Shown piece by piece: positions 30,624-43,000 of a stretch of 64,000 bases of DNA (positions are counted from its first letter, which is position 1; each line of letters opens with the position of its first letter). The position numbers and the translations under genes are program-made. Under the pieces are notes generated by a model. It did not search any database, was not told the origin of the DNA, and was given only the letters and a program-made list of their open reading frames with translations. Origin of the DNA: Vibrio tapetis subsp. quintayensis (GTDB lineage: Bacteria > Pseudomonadota > Gammaproteobacteria > Enterobacterales > Vibrionaceae). Where the stretch lies: NCBI RefSeq assembly GCF_030409945.1, contig NZ_JAUFQV010000023.1, positions 62,001-126,000 on the forward strand, given 5' to 3'.

Positions 30624-31449
30624 TATTTGGCTCTTCTTTTAATTCAACAACAAAACGCGCATGTTTCACCACAGGCATGTCTTGTCTGATTTGTTCTGTT
30701 TGTTCCAATGCAATATCGCATACAGCACTATTAGGGGTGTCATCTAATTCAAGAGCAATCTCGCCCCACGGAGACACCACCATCGAATGACCATGTGTGA
30801 TTCGCCCACATGGGTGCGCGCCCGCTTGCCCTACACCGATGACCCAAGACTGAGTCTCTATTGCTCTTGCTCTTAATAAGACTTCCCAATGAGCTTTACC
30901 TGTCACTGCGGTAAAAGCCGCGGGAACAATCATCAAATTCGCACCTTTCGCTCTCAGCGTCTGGAACAAGCTCGGAAATCGAACATCGTAGCAAATCGTT
31001 AAACCGCACTGTGCGAATGGCAAGTTAACTAAGGAAACCGATTCACCTGCGGCAAAGCAATCTGATTCGCGATAGCTTTTGTACGAATCCGCCACATCAA
31101 CATCAAACATATGCAGTTTGCTATAGTGGCCTGCTAACTCTCCATTTGGAGAAAACATCAAACTGGTCGTCGTAACTTCATTTCCCCATCGGATGGGAAA
31201 GCTGCCGATGTGCAGCCAGCAACCTGTCGATTGAGCCAGCGCGCTTAGTTTGGTCTGGTATTCACCGTCTCCAAGCAGCTCTGCGTAATTATGATATTGC
31301 TCTCTGCCGGCAAATAACAACGCATTTTCAGGTGTTGTAACGAGCAAAGCGCCTTGCTTAGCCAGTGTACACGTCTCTTGCACAATGTATTCAAAGTTCT
31401 GTTCAATGTTTGCACCCGACGTCATTTGAATCAGTCCGATCATTGCCAT
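30613..31449 (-). CDS. Carbon-nitrogen hydrolase (nitrilase superfamily)
   Basis: A 278-residue cytoplasmic amidase-type enzyme. The Glu-Lys-Cys triad is visible: Glu in TTPENALLF (near residue 41), Lys in [12 protein letters not shown], and Cys in [15 protein letters not shown]. The DVRFP context is that of the Nit1/Nit2-like branch, whose studied members hydrolyse omega-amides of keto acids or deaminated glutathione, so repair of such metabolites is a reasonable guess but the substrate is not proven. It is sandwiched between yhdP and tldD. The first ATG has AGGGGGC upstream. Gene symbol left blank. Confidence 0.88.
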   Translation of the reverse strand: MAMIGLIQMTSGANIEQNFEYIVQETCTLAKQGALLVTTPENALLFAGREQYHNYAELLGDGEYQTKLSALAQSTGCWLHIGSFPIRWGNEVTTTSLMFSPNGELAGHYSKLHMFDVDVADSYKSYRESDCFAAGESVSLVNLPFAQCGLTICYDVRFPSLFQTLRAKGANLMIVPAAFTAVTGKAHWEVLLRARAIETQSWVIGVGQAGAHPCGRITHGHSMVVSPWGEIALELDDTPNSAVCDIALEQTEQIRQDMPVVKHARFVVELKEEPNNDD

Positions 31450-31481
31450 TGCTGCCCCCTGCGTTTAATCCATATTCGCGG

Positions 31482-34400
31482 TTATTTTTTTTCTGGCACT
31501 TTATAAGAGCCTTTGCTTCTAGAGAGTTCATTCACCTGAGGCGATTCCAACGGCCCTTTGACCTCATAACGTACTTGGGTGATCACATCGATAACCGGAG
31601 ACAACGCCGTTGTTACTGCAAACACCAAAATAGCGGTTTGAGGTGCGACTGCAAAGGCAGATATAACAGGAATACCCGAAGTAAGATCCGGAGTAAATTC
31701 CACTTCCGCATCCACTTGCTGCGTTCGTAAGTCCGCAAGGCCCCGAATCGTCATGTTACCCGCAACCGCATCCATCTCGATGTCATTAGTCACAAAAATG
31801 CCGTTTTCAATCGCACCGCTGCCAGAAATACTGTTAAATGCCATGCCCTTATCAAACACGCCAGTAAAATCGAGCTGCATTTTTCTTAAAATGGAATCTA
31901 AGCTGAACAACCCCATTAAACGTGCTGCTCCACTGACATCAGAAATGATACCACTGCCTAATTTAGAGTTAATATCACCATTAAGTGTTTCTATTTGTGG
32001 GCTCCAAGGTGAACCACTCCACGTTAATGACGAACTCATCTCAAACGGCGCTTTTTGAATGCCTGATGTAATTCCAAAGCGTTCCATTAGATCCGTATTA
32101 TTGTCACCTGACATACTGAATTCAAAATGCGATTGATTGTCTTCATCAGACAGTTTCCACCAACCATTTGCATCAAATTTGTTCGCGCCACTGCGTAATG
32201 AGATTTTGTCCCAAACTAAGCGGTCACCTTGGCGTTGGAAGTCGACATTCACTTTGCCAACCTTGTAACCTTGAAACCAAAATTCATTAATAGAAAGCGT
32301 TAGATTAGGCAAAGTCTGGTGCAGATGACGATCAAGCGCCGTTACCAACTCTAACGGTTTTGTCTTTTCTGACTCAGCAATCACTTCCGCGACAACCGAT
32401 TCTTCATTTTTTTGTTCATCAAGTGCGGGGACGTATATTTGCAGATGCTCTAACGCCACAGCTAAGTCGTAAGGCTCTAAATAATTTGCTCGGCCTTTAA
32501 CTTCAGCACTATCAAGGTCGATTCGCCACGCAAGATTTTTCTTACGCGCTTTAAATTCCATCTCATGCCAATCAACTCCGCCAAACACTAAAGTAGGTAC
32601 ACTCAGATCAACCTTAGTCGGCATTGGCAGTTCAGGAACACTGAGCTCACTGGCTAACACTTCAGCCCCGTTCACAGGCCCTACGAATAACCCAAACCAA
32701 TCATCTAAGTTGAACTTATTAGTCCGCACCGACATGCTGTGACCAACGATAGGGCTGGTTTTAAATGCGCCTTTTCCTACCACTAAATTCGTCGCTGCGA
32801 ATACGGGGGCACGATTACTAATATCGATTTCAGCTTGATATTTCACTCCCGGCAATTGCAATCGACCCGACAATGTCTGTTGATTGCCTGAAACTTGAAG
32901 TTGAGCCTGGCCTTTTTTTCCTACTTGTTGATTCAGAGGCGCAGGATACTGGCTCGCCAGATACTGCATGTTCGCTTTAGCGTCAATCTGGTAGGTAAAA
33001 CCAATATCGTCCAATTGCAGATCAATCCCCATAGTCCAAGGCGAATGCCCCTGAACACGCTTCACCCATCCTTCACCAACGTATGGGCCTAATGGTTCAA
33101 CTTCCCAATCACCAATGGTATCGATGTTTACCGTGTATTTCTTGCCTACCGACTCACCTTTAAAATCTAACGCTATCGGCTGATCGAGCAGTTGCGCAGT
33201 TAGCCCTGACGCTTGAACTACATCATCATCAAACTCAATGCGGCCAGACGCTTGCTCTAAGATCATTTCGGGCGTTTGAATGTGAATGTGATTTTTGTCT
33301 AAATCAGCCCAACCCCACGCACGGCTATTATCCCCATCAAACGGGATAAAAAGTTGAAACTCAGAAGTGACGGGGCCGGCCACATCAATAGCGGTCAGCG
33401 CAGCACCAACAGAGTCGATAAGAGGCGTTGCCATCATATAATCGCGAACATCTCGACCTTCAGCTCTCGCTTTGGCTTCAATCTCTATGTGCCCCCCCTC
33501 ACCGAGGTCTGGAATTCGACCGGTAATACGACGGGCTTTTACATCCATGAGTTGCGCACTGCTTGAGTCCAAGTGCATTTCGGCGTTTTGGAATAACAAG
33601 TCTAGCTGTAAATCGGTGATCAACGGCCATGCGGTATCAAACCCAAACTTCGCTTGCTTTAAATTCACGAGCGCTTGGAACATTCCGTTGTTATCTTGAT
33701 AAGGGAACTGTGCCAGCTCACCAAACCACAGTAGCTTCGCCGTTTTGGCTTTTCCGCCTTGAATAGCAGTAGAAAGGTAATCCGTAAGATCTTGCCCTAG
33801 TGCTAATGTGGGTAGGTAACGCCATGTTTCACTCACATTAAATGCGTCGGCTTCAGCGTAAAATGACAGAAACGAGTTCCCTTCATGAGGAAAATCTAGC
33901 TTGAATGCACCTAGAATTTGCAAGTCAGGTGTCGCGGCGGTGACTTTATCTGCCCACAGAGACCAGCCTTTGTCATCATGTTCAAACACGATGTCTACTT
34001 GCCCTTGCTTAATTTTCAGCGGCGCCTGAAATACGTCGCCGTAAGGCAACACGTCATCCACCAGGTTTAACTGAGCATTAATTTGGCTCGTGCTGCCTGA
34101 TATCGATGCTTGCAACAAGTGCACTTCAGGAAGCAGTTCCCACTGCTTCATATTGCCACCAGATAGCTCCGTAGAGAAACGTAAGCTTTCTAGCGAGTCT
34201 TCCATACTGACTCGAATGTCTTCCAGTTCACCGCCAAGCTCCACTTCTTCCAACCATGACGTTAAATCTTGAGCTTGAGGAAGCCAGTGCCCTATAGGTA
34301 TTAAAGCACCTATATCGAGTTCGGAAGCATTAAGAACCCAACGTTCTGGCTGCCAATTAAAGGCGACATCCAGTGATGGCCAGTGAGTCTCGTCGGTACG

Positions 34401-35354
34401 AATACCTAACTCATGGCCGTTTACCTGCCATCCATCCTCACTAGGCTTTAGGATCAGAATGCCTTTATCAATCGATAGCTGGTGATCTTTATGTTTGCTC
34501 CAAGTCAATTCAGACGGCAATAACTCAACATAGGCATCGATCGGTTCACCGTTTTCAAGAGTAAACCAAGAGTTAAAGCTCACAATACCAGCATCAATGC
34601 CCGTTTCTTTTTTGAGGTAACGAGTTAACCAAGGGGTGACTTGCAAACTGTCTGCGGCGATGAAAAACTCGCCATTCAATTTTGATAAATCATCGGTTTC
34701 TTCAAAATCAACTTGAATAGAAAGGCTATTAATATCGGTATTGGCAATGCTAACCACGCCGTCACCACGGTGGCGGCTCTTTTGGTTTCGCCAATTCAGA
34801 GATTCAATATCAATAGTTTTCACTTCACCAGTAAAAGTTTGAAAACTGACTTGCGAATCTTCTAGTGAAAAGTTGGTGAGTTGATGTAACAGCAGTTGCT
34901 GAAGATCAAGCAGAACCTCAGGAGAATTCGACAACGACTTTTGAGTAGGGCCTAATGTCTTGTCGCTATTTTCTGGCAGCCACTGAATTTTACTGATATC
35001 AAGATTTAAGCCGCTAACACGAAGCGTCGACACGGTTGGTTTCAATTGCAGCAGGGTTTCAACAAGGTCGATTTCGATTTCAACCCCATCAAGGGCGATA
35101 GTCGTATTGTCACGGTCTGGAAGTACCGCTTGCAGCCCCTGTAGAGAAACAAACGGGTGGGTATTACGCCAATACCCTTGAACATCTGATATCTGAAAGT
35201 GAATGCCAGTAGAGCTACTGACCCATTGTTCTATCTCGGATTGATATTGATTTAGACGCGGCAAAGCCACCCGTAAAGCAGTAACGGCGACCGCGAGGAT
35301 CACCATTACAATTACAAGGCTACAAAGTACAAACCGCCAAAAGCGCACTAGCAT
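31482..35354 (-). CDS. yhdP: AsmA-like envelope protein YhdP
   Basis: Very large (1290 residues) inner-membrane-anchored periplasmic protein of the AsmA-like family. In E. coli YhdP acts alongside TamB and YdbH in carrying phospholipids to the outer membrane. One membrane helix lies at about residues 10-30, followed by long beta-rich DUF3971 and AsmA-type regions, with the C-terminal GDINSKLGSGIISDVSGAARLMGLFSLDSI-type segment and a hydrophobic FAVAPQTAILVFAVTTALSPVID near the end. Between rng and the nitrilase gene, in the expected mre-rng-yhdP-tldD order. Confidence 0.93.
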   Translation of the reverse strand: MLVRFWRFVLCSLVIVMVILAVAVTALRVALPRLNQYQSEIEQWVSSSTGIHFQISDVQGYWRNTHPFVSLQGLQAVLPDRDNTTIALDGVEIEIDLVETLLQLKPTVSTLRVSGLNLDISKIQWLPENSDKTLGPTQKSLSNSPEVLLDLQQLLLHQLTNFSLEDSQVSFQTFTGEVKTIDIESLNWRNQKSRHRGDGVVSIANTDINSLSIQVDFEETDDLSKLNGEFFIAADSLQVTPWLTRYLKKETGIDAGIVSFNSWFTLENGEPIDAYVELLPSELTWSKHKDHQLSIDKGILILKPSEDGWQVNGHELGIRTDETHWPSLDVAFNWQPERWVLNASELDIGALIPIGHWLPQAQDLTSWLEEVELGGELEDIRVSMEDSLESLRFSTELSGGNMKQWELLPEVHLLQASISGSTSQINAQLNLVDDVLPYGDVFQAPLKIKQGQVDIVFEHDDKGWSLWADKVTAATPDLQILGAFKLDFPHEGNSFLSFYAEADAFNVSETWRYLPTLALGQDLTDYLSTAIQGGKAKTAKLLWFGELAQFPYQDNNGMFQALVNLKQAKFGFDTAWPLITDLQLDLLFQNAEMHLDSSSAQLMDVKARRITGRIPDLGEGGHIEIEAKARAEGRDVRDYMMATPLIDSVGAALTAIDVAGPVTSEFQLFIPFDGDNSRAWGWADLDKNHIHIQTPEMILEQASGRIEFDDDVVQASGLTAQLLDQPIALDFKGESVGKKYTVNIDTIGDWEVEPLGPYVGEGWVKRVQGHSPWTMGIDLQLDDIGFTYQIDAKANMQYLASQYPAPLNQQVGKKGQAQLQVSGNQQTLSGRLQLPGVKYQAEIDISNRAPVFAATNLVVGKGAFKTSPIVGHSMSVRTNKFNLDDWFGLFVGPVNGAEVLASELSVPELPMPTKVDLSVPTLVFGGVDWHEMEFKARKKNLAWRIDLDSAEVKGRANYLEPYDLAVALEHLQIYVPALDEQKNEESVVAEVIAESEKTKPLELVTALDRHLHQTLPNLTLSINEFWFQGYKVGKVNVDFQRQGDRLVWDKISLRSGANKFDANGWWKLSDEDNQSHFEFSMSGDNNTDLMERFGITSGIQKAPFEMSSSLTWSGSPWSPQIETLNGDINSKLGSGIISDVSGAARLMGLFSLDSILRKMQLDFTGVFDKGMAFNSISGSGAIENGIFVTNDIEMDAVAGNMTIRGLADLRTQQVDAEVEFTPDLTSGIPVISAFAVAPQTAILVFAVTTALSPVIDVITQVRYEVKGPLESPQVNELSRSKGSYKVPEKK

Positions 35355-35374
35355 GGAAGTTAAATCGGCTCCAT

Positions 35375-36844
35375 TTACATCATCACGACATCAAATTGTT
35401 CTTGAATATACAAAGGCTCAACTTGAATCTTCACTTGTTTACCAATGAAAACTTCTAGTTCAGCAAGCGCATGGGACTCGTCACCCTCAAGAGCTTCTGC
35501 GACCGCAGGGCAAGCATAAACAACGAAGTTATCGGCATCATACGCACGGTTGACTCGAGTCACTTCTCGTAAAATTTCATAACATACCGACTCGACTGTC
35601 TTCACGCTGCCACGACCTTCACAAGTAGGACAACTCGAACAGAGCACATGTTCAATACTTTCACGGGTTCTTTTACGAGTCATCTCCACAAGGCCAAGCT
35701 GAGTAAAGCCGTTTATGTTGGTTTTTACTCGATCGTGAGAAAGCGCTATCTCGAGTGAAGAAACAACACGTTTGCGATGTTCTTCCGACATCATATCGAT
35801 AAAATCGATAATGATAATACCACCGAGGTTACGCAATCTAAGTTGTCTTGCGATCGCTTGGGTCGCTTCAACGTTGGTATTAAATATCGTTTCTTCTAGA
35901 TTTCTTCTACCTACGAATGCACCGGTGTTAATGTCTACTGTTGTCATCGCTTCAGTCTGATCGATGATTAAGTAACCGCCTGACTTCAATCCAACTTTAC
36001 GCTCAAGTGAACGTTGGATTTCATTTTCCGTGTCGTACATGTCGAAGATGGGTTTATCACCCTCATACAGTTCTAAATTCTCAGTTAACTCAGGAACAAA
36101 CTCAGAAGTGAATTCTTTCAGTGTTTCAAATACTAAGCGAGAGTCAATTTGTACGCGGTCTAGTTCAGTACCGACAAAGTCTCGTATTATGCGTTGTGCA
36201 AGCCCAAGCTCACCATAAAGCATCGTGCGGGTTTTATTTTTCGCACGGCGCTCAATCACTTTAGTCCATAAACGCTTTAAGAATGCCGCATCTTGTGCCA
36301 ATTCTTTTTCATCCGCGCCTTCCGCTGCGGTACGAATGATAAAACCGCCGTTTTCATCGCAATAATCAGCAACGGTTTTCTTTAAACGATTACGCTCTTT
36401 TTCACTTTCAATACGCTGAGAGACACCAACATGGCTTGCTCCAGGCATAAAGACTAAGTAGCGAGATGGCAGCGTGATATCCGTTGTAAGGCGAGCCCCT
36501 TTGGTACCCAGAGGATCTTTAACCACTTGGACCACAATATCTTGCCCTTGACGGACTAACTCGGAAATATCACGAACTTGAAACTGTTTTTTCTCATTTT
36601 CCGCTACACACTCAGTGTGCGGAACGATATCGGATGCATGTAGAAACGCCGCTTTATCTAAACCTATGTCCACGAATGCGGCTTGCATGCCCGGTAAAAC
36701 TCGGCTTACTCGCCCTTTGTAGATATTGCCAACGATGCCGCGACGGGATTCACGCTCAATATGGACTTCTTGTAAAATACCACCAACGATCATCGCTACC
36801 CGTGTTTCACTCGGTGTAACGTTAATTAACAACTCTGCACTCAT
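35375..36844 (-). CDS. rng: Ribonuclease G
   Basis: Endoribonuclease of the RNase E/G family that matures the 5' end of 16S rRNA and degrades some mRNAs. It is 489 residues, the E. coli length. It has an S1 domain (about 35-125) with GNIYKGRVSRVLPGMQAAFVDIG, the catalytic DNase-like domain with DINTGAFVGRRNLEET and IIIDFIDMM carrying the two metal-binding Asp, and the zinc link CPTCEGRG. It lacks the long C-terminal scaffold of RNase E. Starts 15 bases after maf. Confidence 0.96.
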   Translation of the reverse strand: MSAELLINVTPSETRVAMIVGGILQEVHIERESRRGIVGNIYKGRVSRVLPGMQAAFVDIGLDKAAFLHASDIVPHTECVAENEKKQFQVRDISELVRQGQDIVVQVVKDPLGTKGARLTTDITLPSRYLVFMPGASHVGVSQRIESEKERNRLKKTVADYCDENGGFIIRTAAEGADEKELAQDAAFLKRLWTKVIERRAKNKTRTMLYGELGLAQRIIRDFVGTELDRVQIDSRLVFETLKEFTSEFVPELTENLELYEGDKPIFDMYDTENEIQRSLERKVGLKSGGYLIIDQTEAMTTVDINTGAFVGRRNLEETIFNTNVEATQAIARQLRLRNLGGIIIIDFIDMMSEEHRKRVVSSLEIALSHDRVKTNINGFTQLGLVEMTRKRTRESIEHVLCSSCPTCEGRGSVKTVESVCYEILREVTRVNRAYDADNFVVYACPAVAEALEGDESHALAELEVFIGKQVKIQVEPLYIQEQFDVVMM

Positions 36845-36859
36845 GACGCGCCTCTATTA

Positions 36860-37438
36860 TTATTTTATAAAATTCTGTAAGAGCTGGTCTGTTTCCATTA
36901 GTGGTAACCCAACTACAGCGTGATAGCTGCCATCAATACGCGCAACAAAGCGCCCACCAATCCCTTGAATGCCGTAACTTCCAGCTTTATCACACGGCTC
37001 TCCTGTCTGCCAATAGTTTACCATTTCTTGGCGAGAGAGCGCTTTGAACCAAACTTGTGTTTCAACCAAAACTGTCTGACACGAATTTTTATCGGCAACG
37101 GTGACGGCTGTCATCACCTGATGTTGGCAATCGGAAAGCCGAGTCAGCATTTGAATACTGTGTTCGCAATCTCTCGGCTTTTCTAACACTTCGCCATCTA
37201 CGACGACGATCGTGTCTGATCCTAGAACCACCACATTTTCATCAGCGACAAGCCGTAAACCTGCTTGCGCTTTTTCAACCGACAGACGGCGAACGTAGTC
37301 CGGTGCACTTTCGTTGACTTGCTGCTGCTCTTCGATATCAGGCACAACAATATCAAACGAATGCCCAAGAAAAGACAGCAGCTCTTTACGTCTTGGGGAA
37401 CCTGACGCGAGCAGAAGTTTGCGTTTATCAGTACTCAT
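36860..37438 (-). CDS. maf: Maf-type nucleoside triphosphate pyrophosphatase (dTTP/UTP)
   Basis: House-cleaning pyrophosphatase that hydrolyses dTTP, UTP and modified pyrimidine nucleotides (E. coli YhdE). It is 192 residues. The Maf signature [11 protein letters not shown] is at residues 11-21, and [19 protein letters not shown] plus a [22 protein letters not shown] segment complete the active site. It lies between mreD and rng, which is the YhdE rather than the YceF neighbourhood. Confidence 0.94.
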   Translation of the reverse strand: MSTDKRKLLLASGSPRRKELLSFLGHSFDIVVPDIEEQQQVNESAPDYVRRLSVEKAQAGLRLVADENVVVLGSDTIVVVDGEVLEKPRDCEHSIQMLTRLSDCQHQVMTAVTVADKNSCQTVLVETQVWFKALSRQEMVNYWQTGEPCDKAGSYGIQGIGGRFVARIDGSYHAVVGLPLMETDQLLQNFIK

Positions 37439-37456
37439 ATGACCTGCCTTTATTAA

Positions 37457-37945
37457 TTAACGAATATGCCAATGTCGCCTTACTCGGCGTAATAGCAAAA
37501 ATATCCAAGGCCACAATATGCAGTTCACTAACGCCGCCCAAAGCGACAACGGGTTAAAAGTCACATCTTGAATCAGGTATTCACCCAAGAACTCGAGCAC
37601 TTCAGCTAACGCAGTGAGCACGCCAATAACCACCGCTTGCTGCCACAACGCCATATTCCTAAGAACAAGAAAGTTAAGTGCAACCAGATAAACGGTTATC
37701 GACATCATCATGCCGCGAACACCTAAGGTTGAACCTATTAGCAAATCCCACAGCAGGCCTAATATCAGCGCGGTTCCTACATTGACTCGATGAGGCAATG
37801 CCAACACCCAATAAAAGACAATCAGCAACAACCATGCCGGGCGAAATATTTCCAACATACCAGGCCACGGTATCGCTTGAAAAATAAGGGCAATGAAGAA
37901 CGTCGCCCAAATCACCATACGGCCTTTGAATGCTCTATTCGCCAT
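37457..37945 (-). CDS. mreD: Rod-shape determining protein MreD
   Basis: Inner-membrane part of the elongasome. It is 162 residues with about five or six membrane spans and very hydrophobic throughout, matching E. coli MreD in length. Sequence conservation in MreD is low, so the call rests on size, topology and its place after mreC, with which it overlaps by 11 bases. Confidence 0.93.
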   Translation of the reverse strand: MANRAFKGRMVIWATFFIALIFQAIPWPGMLEIFRPAWLLLIVFYWVLALPHRVNVGTALILGLLWDLLIGSTLGVRGMMMSITVYLVALNFLVLRNMALWQQAVVIGVLTALAEVLEFLGEYLIQDVTFNPLSLWAALVNCILWPWIFLLLRRVRRHWHIR

Positions 37946-38801
37946 TGGACTCAGCCTCTATATTTAAATCGGCTTGACGCCCTTCGTTTGGCCAAACGAG
38001 TAACAAATACCTCAATCGTTCAAACTCAACCACAGGTTTAGCGATGATTGATGCAAATTGACGTCGATTGTCTCGCTCTACCGTTGAAACGTAAGCAACT
38101 GGATAACCTTCAGGGTAGCGACCACCCAAACCAGAGGTGACCAACAAGTCTCCCTCTTCAATTTCGGTGCTGCTTGGAATGTGTTCCAGTTGAATTTTAT
38201 CAATGCTGCCATTACCAGACCCAATCACTCGAATGTCATTTCTGACCACTTGAACTGGAATGGAACTGTTGGCGTCGGTGATCAGTAATACTCGGCTGTT
38301 GTGCGCGGCAACAAAGGTAACTTGGCCCACAATACCTTTTTCATTAATCACAGGTTGACCTTGATACACCCCATCAATCAAGCCTTTATCGATCACGACT
38401 TGGTGTCGGTATGGAGAAGAGTCTACCGCCATCACTTCCGTCACGACTTTCTTTTCATCACGTACGAAAGGAGAATCTAATAGCTTACGTAACCGCTTGT
38501 TTTCTTCACGGTACTGATCGAGTAAAAGCATATCGCTTTTAAGCCGAAGTACTTCACGTTTTAGGGTTTGATTGGAAGTGACAAGGGTTTCGCGAGTATG
38601 AAATCGGTCATACACGCCATCAAACATACTGCGAGGCAAATTTGCCGCATATTGAATAGGAGCAACAAGGCTATTTAAAAAATAGCGTACATTTGAAAAT
38701 GCATCTAAACGACTATCAGCCAGCATAAGGCTGGCTGATAGTACGATGGCAAAAAACAAACGCAATTGCAGAGAAGGTCCTCTGCCAAAAATCGGTTTCA
38801 T
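37935..38801 (-). CDS. mreC: Rod-shape determining protein MreC
   Basis: Bitopic elongasome protein linking MreB to PBP2/RodA. It is 288 residues, shorter than E. coli MreC (367), which has a longer C-terminal tail. A single N-terminal membrane helix (about 10-30) is followed by a coiled coil (about 70-105) and the beta-barrel domain with VDSSPYRHQVVIDKGLIDGVYQGQPV, LLITDANSSIPVQVVR and DLLVTSGLGGRYPEGYPV. Between mreB and mreD. Confidence 0.95.
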   Translation of the reverse strand: MKPIFGRGPSLQLRLFFAIVLSASLMLADSRLDAFSNVRYFLNSLVAPIQYAANLPRSMFDGVYDRFHTRETLVTSNQTLKREVLRLKSDMLLLDQYREENKRLRKLLDSPFVRDEKKVVTEVMAVDSSPYRHQVVIDKGLIDGVYQGQPVINEKGIVGQVTFVAAHNSRVLLITDANSSIPVQVVRNDIRVIGSGNGSIDKIQLEHIPSSTEIEEGDLLVTSGLGGRYPEGYPVAYVSTVERDNRRQFASIIAKPVVEFERLRYLLLVWPNEGRQADLNIEAESNGE

Positions 38802-38834
38802 CGCCTTTACCTACGCGGTGAACGTAAAAAAGCG

Positions 38835-39887
<1,053 letters not shown>

Positions 39888-39928
39888 TCATCCTGAGAGC
39901 ATTAGAAGACATAAAATTGCATTAAATG

Positions 39929-39963
39929 TACCAATGCCTCGCGTTATCAGCAAGGCATTGGTA
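39929..39963 (-). repeat. Inverted repeat in the mreB leader
   Basis: An uninterrupted 11-bp inverted repeat TACCAATGCCT/AGGCATTGGTA with a 13-base loop lies 50 bases before the mreB ATG and after the mshQ stop. It has no T run on either strand, so it is not a standard terminator. It could be an RNA hairpin in the mreB leader, a 3'-end stabiliser for msh mRNA, or an operator. Confidence 0.6.
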
Positions 39964-40029
39964 GGTAAACATGGGCTGAATCTCGCTTTTTCTTGCAGAT
40001 TCTTTACATAAGCGCCGAAATAACCAGTT

Positions 40030-43000
40030 TTATTGCCCCGTCATTCGGCTTTCGCCACGGAATATCACTCGATCGTTGCCTCGGAATGAGCCAAAAGTGA
40101 TAACAGTAGATGGGATTTCATCTCCTTTATCGCGCCAATTGAAGTTAAGCCAAGGTTGAACTTTGTTAGAACCCTTACAATTACCTGTAGCCACACCACT
40201 CGGCGTTTGAGACGCCGTTCTTAACCAAAGCCTAACTTGTTCACGACCTGCTGTACCTTGAGTTGCGACAAGTTTACTTGAGCGACCATTAACAACGTCA
40301 CTATCGCCAGATAAGTGAGCCGTTGAAGTCGTATTTGGCCATATGCCTAACGAACAATACCCTGTGCCATCAAACTTGGTTCCACTATCGTCGGTGTTAG
40401 TGACAAACTCATTACCGTTCCAAAATTCAGTGCGAAGGGGTATCGTTAAATTTTGAGCAATGCTTCCACCGAGGTCTTCGAGAATAACGCGTCCGTAGCG
40501 AGCTTTAAGAGGTGTTGGGAATTTATCTCCTTTATGAGCAGAGGAATCTTGGTTTTTCATCAGCGTAGGTTCAGAAAACCCCTGCTTTATCTTTATCCCC
40601 GTCATTAAGTTAGCGCCACTAAATGGGCCATCAATGCGCGTCGTTTTTGGTATTGCCTTTTCTATCAACCTTAATAACGTAAATGGTTGAGCGTTGGCTT
40701 GAAGCTCAGCCTTATTCCAAGCATGGGCCTCCCACGTAGCTAACATTCGAGTATTCCAATCCGCATTACCGTCACCATCCGCAGAAAAGGGAATTAAGGT
40801 CGCTTTATATGAAGAGGCCAATTGAGAGTAATTCAGCGTAGCCCCATTCGTTACATTTTGTGCTTCGGCAACAAAATCAATCGATATTGGCTGATCTAAA
40901 TAGGCAAATCCATCGTGTTTACTGGCGTAGTTCCAATGATTACTTTTCACGATGATGTGCTTAGGATAGAAGCGACCAATTTCGCGTTTCGCTGTATCTA
41001 TCCCCCCCTGAATATCTGCGTATCCAGACGCATCAACTTTTAGAGTCATGTGCCCCACATCAGAGAAACTCAATTTTTCGAAAGGAATGTATTTTTTGGA
41101 CTCTCCTTCAGTATTCGGTTTGTCACGATCGGCCCCACTTAGCGTACCAACAAAATCTTTTGGCAGCTCAGCTTGTAAACTCACTTTAGAGCTTCTGGCA
41201 TTTTGGTGAAAGAAATTCTGGGTAACGTCAAGAGAACAAAAATCCAAATACTTAGATTTTTGTAAAGCAGCATCAAGACCTGACTTCCAAATAACTGGCT
41301 TTAACTGAATATCAAACTCTTCACCAGCGGCTAAAAACGGGTCTCCACTTGTTGCTGTTCCGTTCATTTTATTAGCATTAGATTCACAGATAGCAAAAGT
41401 CCAAGGGCGCAGATTCACATTTAAGGTGCCCTTTAACCCAGACCACTGCTCAGAGTTTTCAGTATCACAGTCGAAACCTATCGGGCATTTGAAACTCAAG
41501 TCAGAAATTTGCGACCATATTGCACCAACTTCGTGATATTTCATATAAGCGTTCGCTTTGCCTGAAGAGAAATTCAACTTCACTTGTTTACTTGAATTTG
41601 GCGTGTTTTCACTGGCCGATATATCTAGGTTGGGGTTGGCTCCACCAATAGGCTTTGCCAATGTGGAATCCGTATAAGTAAGTATTCGATCTCCATCATA
41701 ACCAGTAACTGGAGTTATCTTGTCGTTTTTACACGCGAGCACTTGAATGTCAAATTTAGTCGACTTACCAGCTACTGCATCAACGGCAGGTACATCAAAC
41801 TTATATGGCGCAATATAATAGCTTGCGGTTTGAGCCTGCTTAGTGTCTGTAGAAAGATGGCCTTGCATGCTAAAACTACCAATTTTAGACGATGTTAGGC
41901 GAAGTTTTAGCACGCCTTTAGAAGGTCGATATTTACCGCCACTCACATACTGCCCGACAACAACCTCTTTCACAGAGAGTTCAGTAGGAAGTGTAATGTC
42001 TATGTCACCAGAATAACTCTCGGCAACCCCACCACTTTCTTTTAGCACTTTAAAGGTTGCGAGCGGATTCTCGCACAATAAGAAGAATTGTTTGAGTGGT
42101 GTCAGCTCTAGAGTGTAGTTTTGTGGTGTGTTATAACAAGCATTCTGTCCTCGAATAATTGTCTTGGGATCATGGATAATGAGATTGTTGCTGATCACTG
42201 AACCGCCAAAGTCTCCACCTTGGCTATTTATTGTCACTTTATCAAATAGTAAGTGGGCATTTACTAAAACATTATCTGTTTTGAAATTAAAGGTAGCGTG
42301 AGAATTATCATTCAAGGCATAAATGATGAGATCATCCGGCTTACCATCCGGATTCACAGGAATCGAATCTTGCAATGTAAGCGACTGACTCACCAAAATT
42401 CTACTATTCATTCCTGCTTCGATGCTATTTGTGTTGTGATTCATTGTGAGTTGCCTTACGACCAGCGTGGCATTGTTACCAATTTTCAACTTTGAGTACG
42501 TCGAGTTAAAGGTCAACTGGTCAATATAAACCGTTGTATTGTCCGGAACGATATAGGTAACTGGATAGCTTGATAATCCACTGTAGTTGGGTTGCAATTT
42601 ACGAACACTATTTCGAAGAGTGATCTCTCCATCGCCTTGGCCTGGTGCATGGCAGCTATCTCCCAACAAGGTGACATCACAAATGTCATTGTTAGCTCCA
42701 TGATATTCATCTGGGCGGGAGTAATTTAGAATGGCGTTTCCTGACAAAGCAGGTAGCGCAACATTGGGCAAACCAGACGTATCAACTTTCTGCCCCCCCG
42801 TACTACACACACCGGATTGACATGTTAGTGCTAAGTTAGTGTTATCAGTAATTCGATCAAAAGACGTCAAAACCGATGTACAGTTGTGCTCGTTCGGTGA
42901 GCAGTGCTTACCAGCCCAACCTCCAATAAAATACTTAGGGTCCTGATTTTTAGGTAATAGCGGAGCATTATTCATTGTCAATTTAGAATTACTCTTCCAA

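Noticed and set aside
39929..39963. Terminator for the msh operon
   Set aside because: The stem is good but no T run follows on the minus strand, so I list it only as an inverted repeat.
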